From an uncultured Erythrobacter sp. (lineage in GTDB: Bacteria; Pseudomonadota; Alphaproteobacteria; Sphingomonadales; Sphingomonadaceae), in assembly GCA_947494705.1 (NCBI GenBank), contig CANLVN010000001.1, positions 558,001 through 622,000 on the forward strand: a stretch of 64,000 nt of DNA. Direction: 5' to 3'. The position numbers were made by a program, and so were the translations under genes. Position 1 is the first letter of the stretch, and the number at the start of each line of letters is the position of its first letter. Below the pieces are notes generated by a model, which saw only the letters and a program-made list of their open reading frames with translations, was not told where the DNA came from and searched no databases. Shown one piece after another: positions 26,129 to 35,051 of the stretch.

Positions 26129-27643
26129 ATGGATACCGATATGACGCGGCGCACTTTGATGAGGTCCGGATATGCCGGGGCTTTGGCCCTGTCGGCTGCC
26201 AGCACGGGTGCATTTGCACAGACTTCCGGGTCTGACGGCGAACAAGGGATGCAAGACCAAGAAGCTTGGCGCGAAATCACCCCGGCGCTGACCGCCTATA
26301 TTGCCGGTGCTGCTGCTCACGATATTCCATCCGATATTCGCGAACGCGGACGCCTCCATATTCTCGACACGCTAGCCTCGATCATCGCGTGCAACTCACT
26401 CGAAGCGGCGAAGCTCGGTCGCGATTATGCTGCGGCCATGTCGCCTGCCGGGGACAGCCCGATCCTTGGGTCGATGCAATCCGCCTCGCCAGTCGACGCC
26501 GTATTCGCATCCGCGATGACGGCGCACGCTGCGGAGATCAACGACTTCATCCCATCGGCCTATGTGCAGCCCGGCCCAGCCATCGTCCCCACCGCTCTCG
26601 AAACGGCGCGGACAATGGAGCGCAGCGGGGCGCAATTCGTCGGCGCGGTCATCGCCGGCTACGAAATTGCCGGGCGACTTCCCAAGGCGATCGGCACACG
26701 GAACCTCTATTATGCTGGGCTCGCAAATCACGGGATAGCGCCGACCTTCGGCGCTGCGACTTCGGCGGCAGCAATGCTCGGGCTGTCACCAGAACAGGTC
26801 GACCACATGCTGGCCTATTGCTCGCAGCAAGCCTCAGGCTCGTGGCAATGGCTGCTCGATGTACGCCATATCGAAAAAGCCTTCGTCTTTGGCGGTATGG
26901 GTGCACGCAACGGCTTGCAGGCAGCCCAAATGGCGCGACTGGGCTTTACCGGAGTCCCTGCAAGCTTCGACAACGAGAACGGTTGGTTCCGGTGGCGCGC
27001 GTTTCAGGGCGAAGGAAAGGACCACGCGTCGCTCGTCGACGGATTGCACGAACGCTACGAAATGTCGCTCGCCGCGATGAAGCGCTATCCGGTCGGGGGA
27101 CCGACACAGCCAGCCGTGCGGGCGCTGCTGGATCTCCGACAGACCATCAAACCAACCGATGTGGAAAGCATAGTCGTGGCCATGCCGGGCGAGGCCGCCA
27201 CTTTCGAACGGGCCAATATGCCGGCTCTCAACATCCCCTATCTCGCCGCAATCATCATGCTCGATGGGAGGCTGGATTTCGTCGACGCGCAATCGCTTGA
27301 ACGTCAGGAAACCGACGAACAAGCCAGGGCCTTTGCGAAGAAAGTGAACGTGGTGCGCGATCAGGCACAGGAAATGGGCGAAGGAGAGGATCGCACCGAG
27401 AGTGCACGGGTTACCGTGGCGCTGAAAAGCGGAGCGAAAGAGGAGCGCTACGTCGCCTACGTGCCCGGCTTCCCTACTCATCCACTTGGAAAGAGCGAGG
27501 TGGAAGAGAAAGCCCGCGAACTGATCGAACCGGTGCTGGGCATGGCGCAAGCCAACAGGCTAATCGCGCTTTGCGACGAACTGGACGATGCCACTTCGAT
27601 TGATCCGATTGTCGAGCTGATGCGGTTCGAGCCCCGCAGATAG
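26129..27643 (+). CDS. MmgE/PrpD-family protein with Tat signal
   Basis: The 504-residue protein belongs to the 2-methylcitrate dehydratase/cis-aconitate decarboxylase superfamily (RERGRLHILDTLASIIAC, AHAAEINDF, GYEIAGRLPKAIG, NHGIAPTFGAATSAAAMLG, RYPVGGPTQP). Unusually it begins with TRRTLMRSG and a hydrophobic run ending GAFAQ, a Tat signal, so it is probably periplasmic although relatives are cytoplasmic. The usual active-site context is only partly visible, so the reaction is unknown. GAGGA before the ATG at 26129 decides that start over TTG 26123. It is divergent from a TetR gene. Confidence 0.85.
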   Translation: MDTDMTRRTLMRSGYAGALALSAASTGAFAQTSGSDGEQGMQDQEAWREITPALTAYIAGAAAHDIPSDIRERGRLHILDTLASIIACNSLEAAKLGRDYAAAMSPAGDSPILGSMQSASPVDAVFASAMTAHAAEINDFIPSAYVQPGPAIVPTALETARTMERSGAQFVGAVIAGYEIAGRLPKAIGTRNLYYAGLANHGIAPTFGAATSAAAMLGLSPEQVDHMLAYCSQQASGSWQWLLDVRHIEKAFVFGGMGARNGLQAAQMARLGFTGVPASFDNENGWFRWRAFQGEGKDHASLVDGLHERYEMSLAAMKRYPVGGPTQPAVRALLDLRQTIKPTDVESIVVAMPGEAATFERANMPALNIPYLAAIIMLDGRLDFVDAQSLERQETDEQARAFAKKVNVVRDQAQEMGEGEDRTESARVTVALKSGAKEERYVAYVPGFPTHPLGKSEVEEKARELIEPVLGMAQANRLIALCDELDDATSIDPIVELMRFEPRR

Positions 27644-27644
27644 A

Positions 27645-27678
27645 AAAAGGGGGCGCATCGCGAGATGCCCCCCTTCTT
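27645..27678. terminator. Bidirectional hairpin terminator
   Basis: AAGGGGG and GCATC pair with GATGC and CCCCCTT around a GCGA loop, with one bulged base. An A-run lies on one side and a T-rich run on the other. It sits between the convergent MmgE/PrpD and amidohydrolase genes. Confidence 0.75.
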
Positions 27679-27697
27679 CATACGCTTGGGTTGAGAG

Positions 27698-28876
27698 TTA
27701 CTCGGCCGCGACCGCTACCGCGTCGCTCTCGCGGAACATCATGTGGTCGTAATTGGTGCGATAAAACATGTCCTTCACCTCTTCGTCGAAGCCTTCGAGC
27801 GAGGCTTCGAACTTGCCGAAGGGATCCTTCGTACCTTCGGGGTGCGGATAATCGCTTGAGAAGAGGTAGAGTTCCGGCGCGGAGTCGCGGATCATGCGGC
27901 CAACGTCTTCGTTCGGGAACGGAGTGAACCGCACCGCGCGCTTGATATATTCCGAAGGCATCAGGTCCATTTCCTGCAGGTACTGGTCAGTCCTGTTGAA
28001 AGAGTACCAGCCGTGGTCGAGCATGCGCAGAAATTCCGGCACCCAACCGGCACCGCTTTCAATGACGCCGCCGCGCAGGTCGGGGAAGCGCTTAAAAACG
28101 CCATCGTAGACCATGGCCGTCAGAAATTCCTGTGGCGCGTACCAAAGGCAAAGGAAGTCCGGGAAGCGCAGGTTCTCTCCGCCACCGTGCAGGTCTGCTG
28201 CGCGCTCGCGGCCGTTATTCTTCAACTTCGAAGGCTGGGTTTTCGTGCCCGGACCGATGTGGAGCATGAACGGAATCTTGTTGTCCTGAAGGAACTGCCA
28301 GAACGGATCGAGATCGGGATGGCCCGGACTCTTGTCGCCGGCGGGGCCCGCGCTGAACATCACCGCTTTTGCACCTGCCTCCACTGCACGCTTTGCTTCG
28401 GCAAGTCCGCGATCGGGATCGTCGAGCGGCGTGAAGGCGACGCAATCAAGGCGAATATCGGCATCGCAGAAATCCTGCTGCGCCTTGTTCAGAGCAGTGG
28501 CGGCGGCATAACGCTGGTCTTCATCCTTGGCCTTGGTGATCGCCCCCAGACCAAAGGTGGGAAATACGAGCTGGCTTTGGAAACCAAGCCAGTCGAGAGC
28601 CTCCACACGCTCTTCCTTGTCGAAGCCGCCATAGCCTAACCAGCCCTTGGCCCCTTCGATCGGGTTCTCGAGCGCTTTTGCGCGCGCTTCGGGATCGTTT
28701 TTGCGCGCCTTGGCCATGTCGATCATCTTGACGATGCGATCGCCGCCGTCCCGCTTCGAATACACTTCGGAATAGGTCTCCTTGTACTCCCCCTCGAGAT
28801 ATGGGGCGAGCCAGTCCTGAGTCTCCATCGTGTGCGCGTCGGCATCGTTCACCACGCGGCCTTTTGTATAAGTCAT
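27698..28876 (-). CDS. Amidohydrolase-family metalloenzyme (ACMSD-like)
   Basis: The 392-residue TIM-barrel protein fits Amidohydro_2 enzymes, which include aromatic-acid decarboxylases and hydrolases. Metal-site features are NDADAHTME (D13, H15), FMLHIGPG with a barrel histidine, and SSDYPHPEG with the late aspartate and histidine. RFPDLRGGVIESGAGWVPEFLRMLDHG is typical. No signal peptide is present, so it is cytoplasmic. The specific substrate is unknown; decarboxylation or ring-substituent hydrolysis of an aromatic acid is possible. Operator-like site C lies 37 bp upstream. Confidence 0.85.
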   Translation of the reverse strand: MTYTKGRVVNDADAHTMETQDWLAPYLEGEYKETYSEVYSKRDGGDRIVKMIDMAKARKNDPEARAKALENPIEGAKGWLGYGGFDKEERVEALDWLGFQSQLVFPTFGLGAITKAKDEDQRYAAATALNKAQQDFCDADIRLDCVAFTPLDDPDRGLAEAKRAVEAGAKAVMFSAGPAGDKSPGHPDLDPFWQFLQDNKIPFMLHIGPGTKTQPSKLKNNGRERAADLHGGGENLRFPDFLCLWYAPQEFLTAMVYDGVFKRFPDLRGGVIESGAGWVPEFLRMLDHGWYSFNRTDQYLQEMDLMPSEYIKRAVRFTPFPNEDVGRMIRDSAPELYLFSSDYPHPEGTKDPFGKFEASLEGFDEEVKDMFYRTNYDHMMFRESDAVAVAAE

Positions 28877-28912
28877 AGCCTACTCCTGAAAATTCGCCCT
28901 GCTTATTTCACG

Positions 28913-28931
28913 CTAGTTGTTAGACTGTCAA
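28913..28931. promoter_or_regulatory. TetR-type operator candidate, site C
   Basis: CTAGTTGTTAGACTGTCAA lies in the divergent gap between the amidohydrolase and the VOC-family gene, 37 bp before the amidohydrolase start. It matches site B at 17 of 19 positions. An additional AGTTG...CAACT inverted repeat spans it. Confidence 0.65.
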
Positions 28932-29105
28932 CTATTTCCTGAAAGGCTCGGTTGGCTTGGAGTTTGGTCCCCGTAATTCGACACCGCGGCGGCTTGCGAT
29001 CTGGGCATGTTTCGAATACCGGGTATGCCTTCCGGCGCGCCTCGAAGGATGCTGCCGCAGTCAGCCGGGCAACTTCGCCTTTGGAACCTCAAGAAAGGAA
29101 TCGGA

Positions 29106-29504
29106 ATGTCCGTAAGTGACCCTGCCCTGTTCACCTTCGTCAAACTCAACGTCTCTGACATCGATGCCGCGACGAGTTTCTTCGAGCAAGCTTTCGGCAT
29201 GACTCACGCTGACACGGTCGATACCCCAACCTTTCGCGAGCATATGATGAGCGGAAAAAAGGGGTCCGCAACGATCGTCCTGTTTCACTGGAAGGACGGG
29301 CGGGCAATCGAAACCGGCAATGGCTATGGCCCGGTCGGAATGATAACCCGTGATCTTGATGGCGACCTGGAACGTGCTCTCTCTGCTGGCGCGAAGCAGA
29401 AGGGCGAGACGGTATCATTCGGGCCCGCACGCATCGCGTTCGTCCTCACACCGGACGGTCACGAAATCGAAATGATGCAGATGGGTGAGCGCGCAGCGGC
29501 CTAA
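29106..29504 (+). CDS. VOC-family (glyoxalase/bleomycin resistance-like) protein
   Basis: The 132-residue protein has a paired beta-alpha-beta-beta-beta fold: FTFVKLNVSDIDAATSFFEQAFGM at the N-terminus and IAFVLTPDGHEIEMMQMG at the C-terminus, where the acidic residue of EIEMM fits a metal ligand. The N-terminal ligand is less clear. VOC proteins include isomerases, dioxygenases and binding proteins, so the reaction is undetermined. AAAGGA places the start at 29106. It is divergent from the amidohydrolase and ends overlapping the GST gene. Confidence 0.78.
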   Translation: MSVSDPALFTFVKLNVSDIDAATSFFEQAFGMTHADTVDTPTFREHMMSGKKGSATIVLFHWKDGRAIETGNGYGPVGMITRDLDGDLERALSAGAKQKGETVSFGPARIAFVLTPDGHEIEMMQMGERAAA

Positions 29505-30616
29505 TCCGCGAGTGCGCCCCAAACCTCGATATTGTCGGCTCTTCCAACGCGGATCGGAAGCTCGGTCGACACCAGCGCGGCCAAACCATGCTGCGCAAAG
29601 AGATCGTGAACAGCCTTTTCGCCCGATGAAGCATCGAGCAATCTTTGCCACAGAAAGAACGTGTAGGGCTGCACGCCGCCTTCATATCCGATCCCTCTGA
29701 AAGAGGTTTCGACCGTGCCTATGATCCGCTGATGCGGTTTTGCCGTGACCGGTCGACCGGGCTCCGCCGCGCCGCTCGCCACGTGAGACCTGAGCACTTC
29801 GAGACGGTCGGTCATGTCGGGCATGATTTCCCGCGCAACCTGCTCCAGCAGCGGCGCCAGTGTAGCCGAAAGCACGGCGATGTCGGCATATCCGGGCTGC
29901 GCATCGCGATACTCGACCATGTCGAGACCGGGCGCATGCATCCGTTCGACCCAACGAAACACCTTGGGTGCGTTGCGCTGCATGATTCCCAGTGGAACCG
30001 GATCGCGGCCCAGATGCGCAAACAGTGGCCCGAACATCGCGTAGTCTGCCACCGACGGCATAAAGCCGAGCAGGTAGGGAAAGCGCGCAAAGTGCGCCTC
30101 GAGATGCATCAGAAGCTCGACATAGCTATCTTCGATTGCCGGAATGGTCTGAGGCGTCACGCCGAGCATCGGAAGATAGCTGTTCATGCGAGACATGACG
30201 GCTTCGGCACGCTCCGCGTCGCTGCCAACAGCGAAAGCGTCGCGCAGGAATTGCTCCTGTTCCGAGAGGTAGCTCCACCGATAATGCATCGCATGGCGCG
30301 ACAGTCCGACGACCGCGTAGATCTCGAAGAGGTGAGCCAACGATCGGAGCACCGCGTTGTCGGGATAGGCCGGGTAGCGCTGGCCCTCACTTTCGAAGTG
30401 GTCAATGATGTCGACCGTGTCCTGGATGACGGCTCCATCGCTCAGTTCGGCCACGGGTATGATGCCTCGCCCGATCCGGGGCACGATGGCCGAAGCGAAA
30501 CGCGGATCGCCCGGCGGGACCTCATGATAGGCAATACCCTGCTTGCGCAAATAACTGCGGACCTTTCCCGAATACAGAGAATGGGGAAGTCCGTAGAACG
30601 TAATTGGTTCGGGCAA
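29501..30616 (-). CDS. GST-like protein with long C-terminal extension
   Basis: The 371-residue protein starts with a thioredoxin-fold GST domain (ITFYGLPHSLYSGKVRSYLRKQGI, then GRGIIPVAEL and the glutathione-binding-like QDTVDIIDHFE) and a helical C-terminal GST domain (about 90-235, with FLLGFMPSVADYAMFGPLFAHL-like packing). About 120 further residues have no match I recognise. Typical GSTs have about 200-230 residues. The start is a TTG with GAGGA seven bases upstream, two bases after the esterase stop, so translation is coupled. It is the last gene of a four-gene operon. Confidence 0.8.
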   Translation of the reverse strand: MPEPITFYGLPHSLYSGKVRSYLRKQGIAYHEVPPGDPRFASAIVPRIGRGIIPVAELSDGAVIQDTVDIIDHFESEGQRYPAYPDNAVLRSLAHLFEIYAVVGLSRHAMHYRWSYLSEQEQFLRDAFAVGSDAERAEAVMSRMNSYLPMLGVTPQTIPAIEDSYVELLMHLEAHFARFPYLLGFMPSVADYAMFGPLFAHLGRDPVPLGIMQRNAPKVFRWVERMHAPGLDMVEYRDAQPGYADIAVLSATLAPLLEQVAREIMPDMTDRLEVLRSHVASGAAEPGRPVTAKPHQRIIGTVETSFRGIGYEGGVQPYTFFLWQRLLDASSGEKAVHDLFAQHGLAALVSTELPIRVGRADNIEVWGALAD

Positions 30617-30618
30617 AG

Positions 30619-32058
30619 CTATTCCTCGTCGCGCCAGGTTCGGCCCGGTTCTGCCCCATTCGGCGGCGAACGCAAGGTCTGCGCAGCCACAATCCGCGGC
30701 TCGTCGCTCAACCAGGCTACTGCATGGTCATTCGCACCGCTTCGAGCGGGCCAAGTGAAGTCCTGCCCGCACTCGATTTGCCTCGTGTCGACAGGCGCCT
30801 TGGCAAAAGCAACCCAGCACGAATGCACGAAATCGGCGACTTGCTGATCCTGCGCTGTGACGACGCTTGCCGCAGACGTGTCCGCCGCCCCCTTCGCGAG
30901 AAGCGGTGCGTAGGTCGCGAGTGTGTCGAAGACGAACGGCAATTCGCCGGCGTGGGGTGCACCATTGGGGTCGTGTTCTCGCAGCGCTTCGGGAACGTAG
31001 TCGAAGAAGTACTGGAACACCGCAGAACCATCTTCGGCGTGACTTGCGACCCTCTGGGTGCCCACAAGGCGGCCCTCATCGCTGTTCGTGCCCAGCATCA
31101 GGAGAACATCGTTCTCCTCGCCCGCCTCGAAAACGTCCATGATTGAAGCGGTCTTCACCACGCCGTCGATGATCGTCCTCAGGCCGAAACCAGCGGCACG
31201 GTCTGCCAGGAACTGGTCCGCCGAAAGCGCACGCAATTGCTCCGCCGTCGCATCCGGGAGGCCCAGAGCCATCGCCGATCTCTCGCCACGCGCTTCCGCA
31301 GCCGCAAGCGGCGTGCCCGGAGTCGGGAGCGATCCGGTGGACTGGAAGATCGCTTTTTCAAACAGGCCCCTCGCCATGGGGGAAGTGACCAGATTGGCGG
31401 TCATCGTCGCGCCTGCGCTCTCTCCGAAGAGCGTGATATTCGAAGGATCGCCTCCGAACCTCGCGGCATTCGCCTTTACCCAGCGCAGTGCCGCCATGGC
31501 ATCCATCAGCGCGTAATTGGCGTTGGGTCCGCCCGCCTTCTCGGCAGTCAGCGCTGGATGTGCCCAACCACCCAGCCCGCCAAGACGATAGTCGATCGTC
31601 ACCAACATCACGCCATCGCGCGCAAAGGCGCTGCCGTCGTAGGTTGGAACGCTACCCGATCCGACCACGCCGCCGCCGCCGAACAGCCAGACCATCACCG
31701 GCGCATTGGTCGCACCGCGCGGTGCCCAGATATTGAGGTTGAGACAATCCTCGGACACCGGCCCGGCATAGCCGCCGAGATTGACCGACCCATCGCCGTT
31801 GAGCGGTTGGGTGCAGGCGGGGCGAAACTCGAGCGCCTCATGAATGCCGTCCCAGCGCACCGGTTGCGGCTCACGCCAGCGCAGGTCGCCGACGGGCGGC
31901 GCGGCGTAGGGAATACCCTTGAATACAACCGCCTCGGTGATGACCGTGCCCTCCACGCTTCCCGTAGTCGTATCGACAATTCCGGGTGAAGAAACGTCCG
32001 TCATCGTCGCGCAAGACGACACGATCAAGGCGGCCAGAGCGAGACCCAGTCGCTTCAC
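30619..32058 (-). CDS. Type-B carboxylesterase, predicted lipoprotein
   Basis: The 479-residue alpha/beta hydrolase has a lipoprotein signal (LALAALIVSSC, C16), GIPYAAPPVGDLRW, SEDCLNLN and the nucleophile elbow GESAGA with S214. Acid and base are probably in GTNSDEGR and APHAGELPF. The oxyanion motif is altered: WLFGGGG has Phe where HGGG is usual. It starts with GTG overlapping the upstream esterase stop (GTGA). It should act in the envelope on carboxylic esters; the substrate is unknown. Confidence 0.88.
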   Translation of the reverse strand: MKRLGLALAALIVSSCATMTDVSSPGIVDTTTGSVEGTVITEAVVFKGIPYAAPPVGDLRWREPQPVRWDGIHEALEFRPACTQPLNGDGSVNLGGYAGPVSEDCLNLNIWAPRGATNAPVMVWLFGGGGVVGSGSVPTYDGSAFARDGVMLVTIDYRLGGLGGWAHPALTAEKAGGPNANYALMDAMAALRWVKANAARFGGDPSNITLFGESAGATMTANLVTSPMARGLFEKAIFQSTGSLPTPGTPLAAAEARGERSAMALGLPDATAEQLRALSADQFLADRAAGFGLRTIIDGVVKTASIMDVFEAGEENDVLLMLGTNSDEGRLVGTQRVASHAEDGSAVFQYFFDYVPEALREHDPNGAPHAGELPFVFDTLATYAPLLAKGAADTSAASVVTAQDQQVADFVHSCWVAFAKAPVDTRQIECGQDFTWPARSGANDHAVAWLSDEPRIVAAQTLRSPPNGAEPGRTWRDEE

Positions 32059-33674
32059 AACGACCGCCCCTCTGGCAGCACCCGCTGGAGCAGCTCGCGC
32101 TCCGCTGCGTCGGGGTCCTCGACCACTTCGGGTTCAATGTCGAAGATCATCGTGGCGCGGGTGTCCGCATCGTATGTGGGCCATTGCGGCAGCGCGGCGG
32201 TGTTGGGGTTGCCGGTCCGCGCAAAGGATATCCAGGCATCCGCCATCAGGTCCGCCATGCGCTGCGTCTCCGCCGTTTCGGGTCCGGTATAGCTTGTCGA
32301 GCGGGCGACATTGTCGAACACGAAAGCAATATCGAGAGCATGCGGTGTCTCCAGCCGTCCGCCTTCCACCGGCGTTTTCCAGTCGAGACGGTACATATAG
32401 ACAGGCGCTTCCTGGGCGCTCTTGCGTTCAGCCTGTCTGAGAGCAGTGCCCCGGTAATTGCGGAACGTCGCCACTTGGAAAAACACGTCGCTCGCATCGT
32501 AATCCGGGTGCGCAGCGCGCATCCCTTCGATCACTTCGGAGACCTTGTCTGCGGGCACGAAGGGCGCCAGCTTCTCGGGAAGTTGCTCCCAGCTCAGGGA
32601 GAAGTTTCCGGGATTGCCCAGCCCGCCCTGAAGGCGCATTTCGTTATTGTTGGTGCCCACTAGCAGCGGAGTATCCGCCGAGACCGGGTTGGCGTCCGGA
32701 GCGTAGGGTTGCCGGGTCAGCGAACGGCCATCGACCACTGGTCGGTAGAATGCAGCGCGTGTCCTGGAACGCATCATCGCCGAGACGAATTCGTCGATCG
32801 GCATGGCCGCCAATTCCTCGACACTGGACACGCCGGCGGTTTTCATCAGGTCCTTCGCCAGCGGCGTGGCAAGCCTCGGGGTGAAGCCTGAAAGCGACAT
32901 CGAACCCGATTGCGCGATTGCCCGGTGGAACAGCCCGCGAGCATTCTCCATCGCCATGATCGTCGAAACCTTTGCTGCGCCGCCACTTTCCCCGAAGATC
33001 GTAACGTTGCTGGCATCGCCGCCTATCTCGTCAGCATGATCGCGCACCCATTCGAGCGCCTTGACGATATCCAGGCTGCCGACATTTCCGCTGTCTGCAT
33101 ATTTGGGATCGTCGCTCAGATCGGAGAGGTAGGAATAGCCCAGGCCATTGAGGCGATGGTTGAGCGTAACGACGACGACATCGCCTCGCTCGGCAAGACG
33201 GGAGCCATCATAACCGTTGCTCGAACCGGAACCCGTGACGTAACCGCCCCCGTGCAACCAGACCATGATCGGGCGTTTCTTCCCGTCGGAAAGTCCTCGG
33301 GTCCAGACATTGAGGAACAGGCAGTCCTCGCTCGTTCCGACCGAGTTAGCCCAAGAGCGAAAAACCGGCACATCGCCCGAGGGACGCTGGGGACACTCGC
33401 TGCCGAATTCGGTGGCGGCGAACGGCTCGCTCCAGCTTTCAGGATCGACAGCGACCTGAAAACGTCGCCCCTCGGTGGAGGCGGCATAGCGAATGCCGCG
33501 AAAGACGTTCACCGTGCCGCTTTCACCTTCGCGCGACCCCATGACAGGGCCAAACTGCGTCTCCAGCACCGGATCTGCCGTCGCGGCAATATCGCTTTCT
33601 TGCGTCGTCATGCACGCCGAAAGGCCCATCGCCATCGCCGCGCAAAGAATGCTCGCCTGGATTGTTCTTCTCAT
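32055..33674 (-). CDS. Type-B carboxylesterase, predicted lipoprotein
   Basis: The 539-residue protein has a lipobox LSAC (C21), oxyanion HGGGYVTGSGS, TSEDCLFLNVW and nucleophile elbow GESGGA with S230. LDWKTPVEGGRLETPHALDIAFVFDN probably holds the catalytic histidine. It closely resembles the esterase at 49163 (shared SPxPHxLDI and DAWISFA motifs and an FDIEPEV C-terminus), which suggests duplication. It lies in the operon DapA-like protein, this gene, second esterase, GST. Confidence 0.9.
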   Translation of the reverse strand: MRRTIQASILCAAMAMGLSACMTTQESDIAATADPVLETQFGPVMGSREGESGTVNVFRGIRYAASTEGRRFQVAVDPESWSEPFAATEFGSECPQRPSGDVPVFRSWANSVGTSEDCLFLNVWTRGLSDGKKRPIMVWLHGGGYVTGSGSSNGYDGSRLAERGDVVVVTLNHRLNGLGYSYLSDLSDDPKYADSGNVGSLDIVKALEWVRDHADEIGGDASNVTIFGESGGAAKVSTIMAMENARGLFHRAIAQSGSMSLSGFTPRLATPLAKDLMKTAGVSSVEELAAMPIDEFVSAMMRSRTRAAFYRPVVDGRSLTRQPYAPDANPVSADTPLLVGTNNNEMRLQGGLGNPGNFSLSWEQLPEKLAPFVPADKVSEVIEGMRAAHPDYDASDVFFQVATFRNYRGTALRQAERKSAQEAPVYMYRLDWKTPVEGGRLETPHALDIAFVFDNVARSTSYTGPETAETQRMADLMADAWISFARTGNPNTAALPQWPTYDADTRATMIFDIEPEVVEDPDAAERELLQRVLPEGRSL

Positions 33675-33686
33675 GTTGGCCTCTCC

Positions 33687-34877
33687 TCAGGATTGTGAAT
33701 AATAGGGTAAATCGGTCAGGTCGCTGGCACGCACACCGCGTTCCCACGCGGCACGGCCTACGATGAATTGCTCTTCGGGCGCATCGGTTGGCTCCAGCCC
33801 GGAGGCGCGAAATGCAGCTCGCATTGCCGCTCTGGCCTTCGCATCAAGCGTTGGGATCGCACCTGTCGGCGCGTGCGGGTCACGCGGCAGCAGCCCGCCA
33901 TTTCCTCCCGACAACCATTGGTAGTAGCGGTTGTGCTGCCACGGATGTGCACCGCGCCGGATGACCGGTGCCTGGACCGCAAAGAAGTGGGAAAGGACCG
34001 GTTCGATCTGTCGCGCCAGTTCGTCAATCGCCTCGCTATCTCCGGTCCTCGACGCCTCAAGGAAACGGTCGCCGATTTGCTGATCCGGCGTTTGCACGGC
34101 CTCGGCGTTCCACTGGCCGCTCCACGCAATCTCGAAATGGCGCGCAAGCAGCGGCAGAAAGTCGAGATTGACGGGCCCCATCGAAAGCCGGTCGCCCAAG
34201 GTCTGGCAAAGCTGCATCGTAGAAGTCAGGCTGACGGGCTGCGAAATCTTGACCGCAACGACGTTGTCGATGTTGGCGATCTGATCGTAGACCTCCAGTG
34301 GTTGACCGGCCGGGCCAAGGTGGGGGAATGCCCGCCCACCGGTCGCGGCATAGAGCATGACAGGAAGCGCGGTCGCCTCGATCCTGTTCGCCATCAGGTC
34401 ATGCAGCTCATTGGAACTGACCTCGGCCGGATACCGAGACGCAAGGAGGACAAGGCTCGTTCCTGCGTCCTCAAGTGCGGAGAGAACCTTTACATCGGAC
34501 TCGACTGACCGACCTGCGATTATTCCATGCACGGGCAAGTCGCGCCCCGCCTCGTCGATGACTATCCGGTAGAACTCACCCCATTCGGGCGTACCGGGAA
34601 GCGTCCAGTTGATCATCGGCATTGTGCCGGAGAAACCTTGAGCGATGGCATGGCGCACATCGTGCCTGATCGCATCTTCATCCAGCTTCGACGTGCCCGG
34701 GATGAAGCTCGGCAGGAAGAGGTTCATCAAGCCGCGAAGATTGCTTCTGGCCCAGACGCGCTGCGCCGAATTGGCGCGCGGCGTAATGCGCACGGCTGAC
34801 TGCGCGAGGCCCGGGATCGCACTGCCCGCCATCACCGCACAGCTCCCCACAATCGCCCCGCGTCGCGAGATTTCCAT
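33687..34877 (-). CDS. DapA-family (dihydrodipicolinate synthase-like) protein with Tat signal
   Basis: The 396-residue protein is a TIM-barrel lyase/aldolase of the DapA family: GFSGTMPMINWTLPG, PVHGIIAGRS, LVLLASRYPAE, PVMLYAAT and NVVAVKISQP, where K210 is the likely Schiff-base lysine and Y176 the active-site tyrosine, though the usual YNxP motif reads YAAT. It starts with ISRRGAIVGSCAVMAGSAIPGLAQ-type residues, a Tat signal, so it is probably exported. About 80 extra C-terminal residues exceed usual length. The substrate is unknown. The ATG at 34877 begins the signal. It is the first gene of an operon with two esterases and a GST. Confidence 0.8.
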   Translation of the reverse strand: MEISRRGAIVGSCAVMAGSAIPGLAQSAVRITPRANSAQRVWARSNLRGLMNLFLPSFIPGTSKLDEDAIRHDVRHAIAQGFSGTMPMINWTLPGTPEWGEFYRIVIDEAGRDLPVHGIIAGRSVESDVKVLSALEDAGTSLVLLASRYPAEVSSNELHDLMANRIEATALPVMLYAATGGRAFPHLGPAGQPLEVYDQIANIDNVVAVKISQPVSLTSTMQLCQTLGDRLSMGPVNLDFLPLLARHFEIAWSGQWNAEAVQTPDQQIGDRFLEASRTGDSEAIDELARQIEPVLSHFFAVQAPVIRRGAHPWQHNRYYQWLSGGNGGLLPRDPHAPTGAIPTLDAKARAAMRAAFRASGLEPTDAPEEQFIVGRAAWERGVRASDLTDLPYYSQS

Positions 34878-35051
34878 TTTGCGCAAATTGTTACTCTCCC
34901 CAGCCCGACCCTTTCGCGGGCCGTAGTCAGAACCTTCATCTTGTCCGGAGCACGACAATCTGTGGAATCGCCATACCCAAATTACGAAAAGGGCTTAACA
35001 CGCACACGCAATTGGTTCTAGTGTCAGCGTCACATAAGCGGGAGAGTAAAG

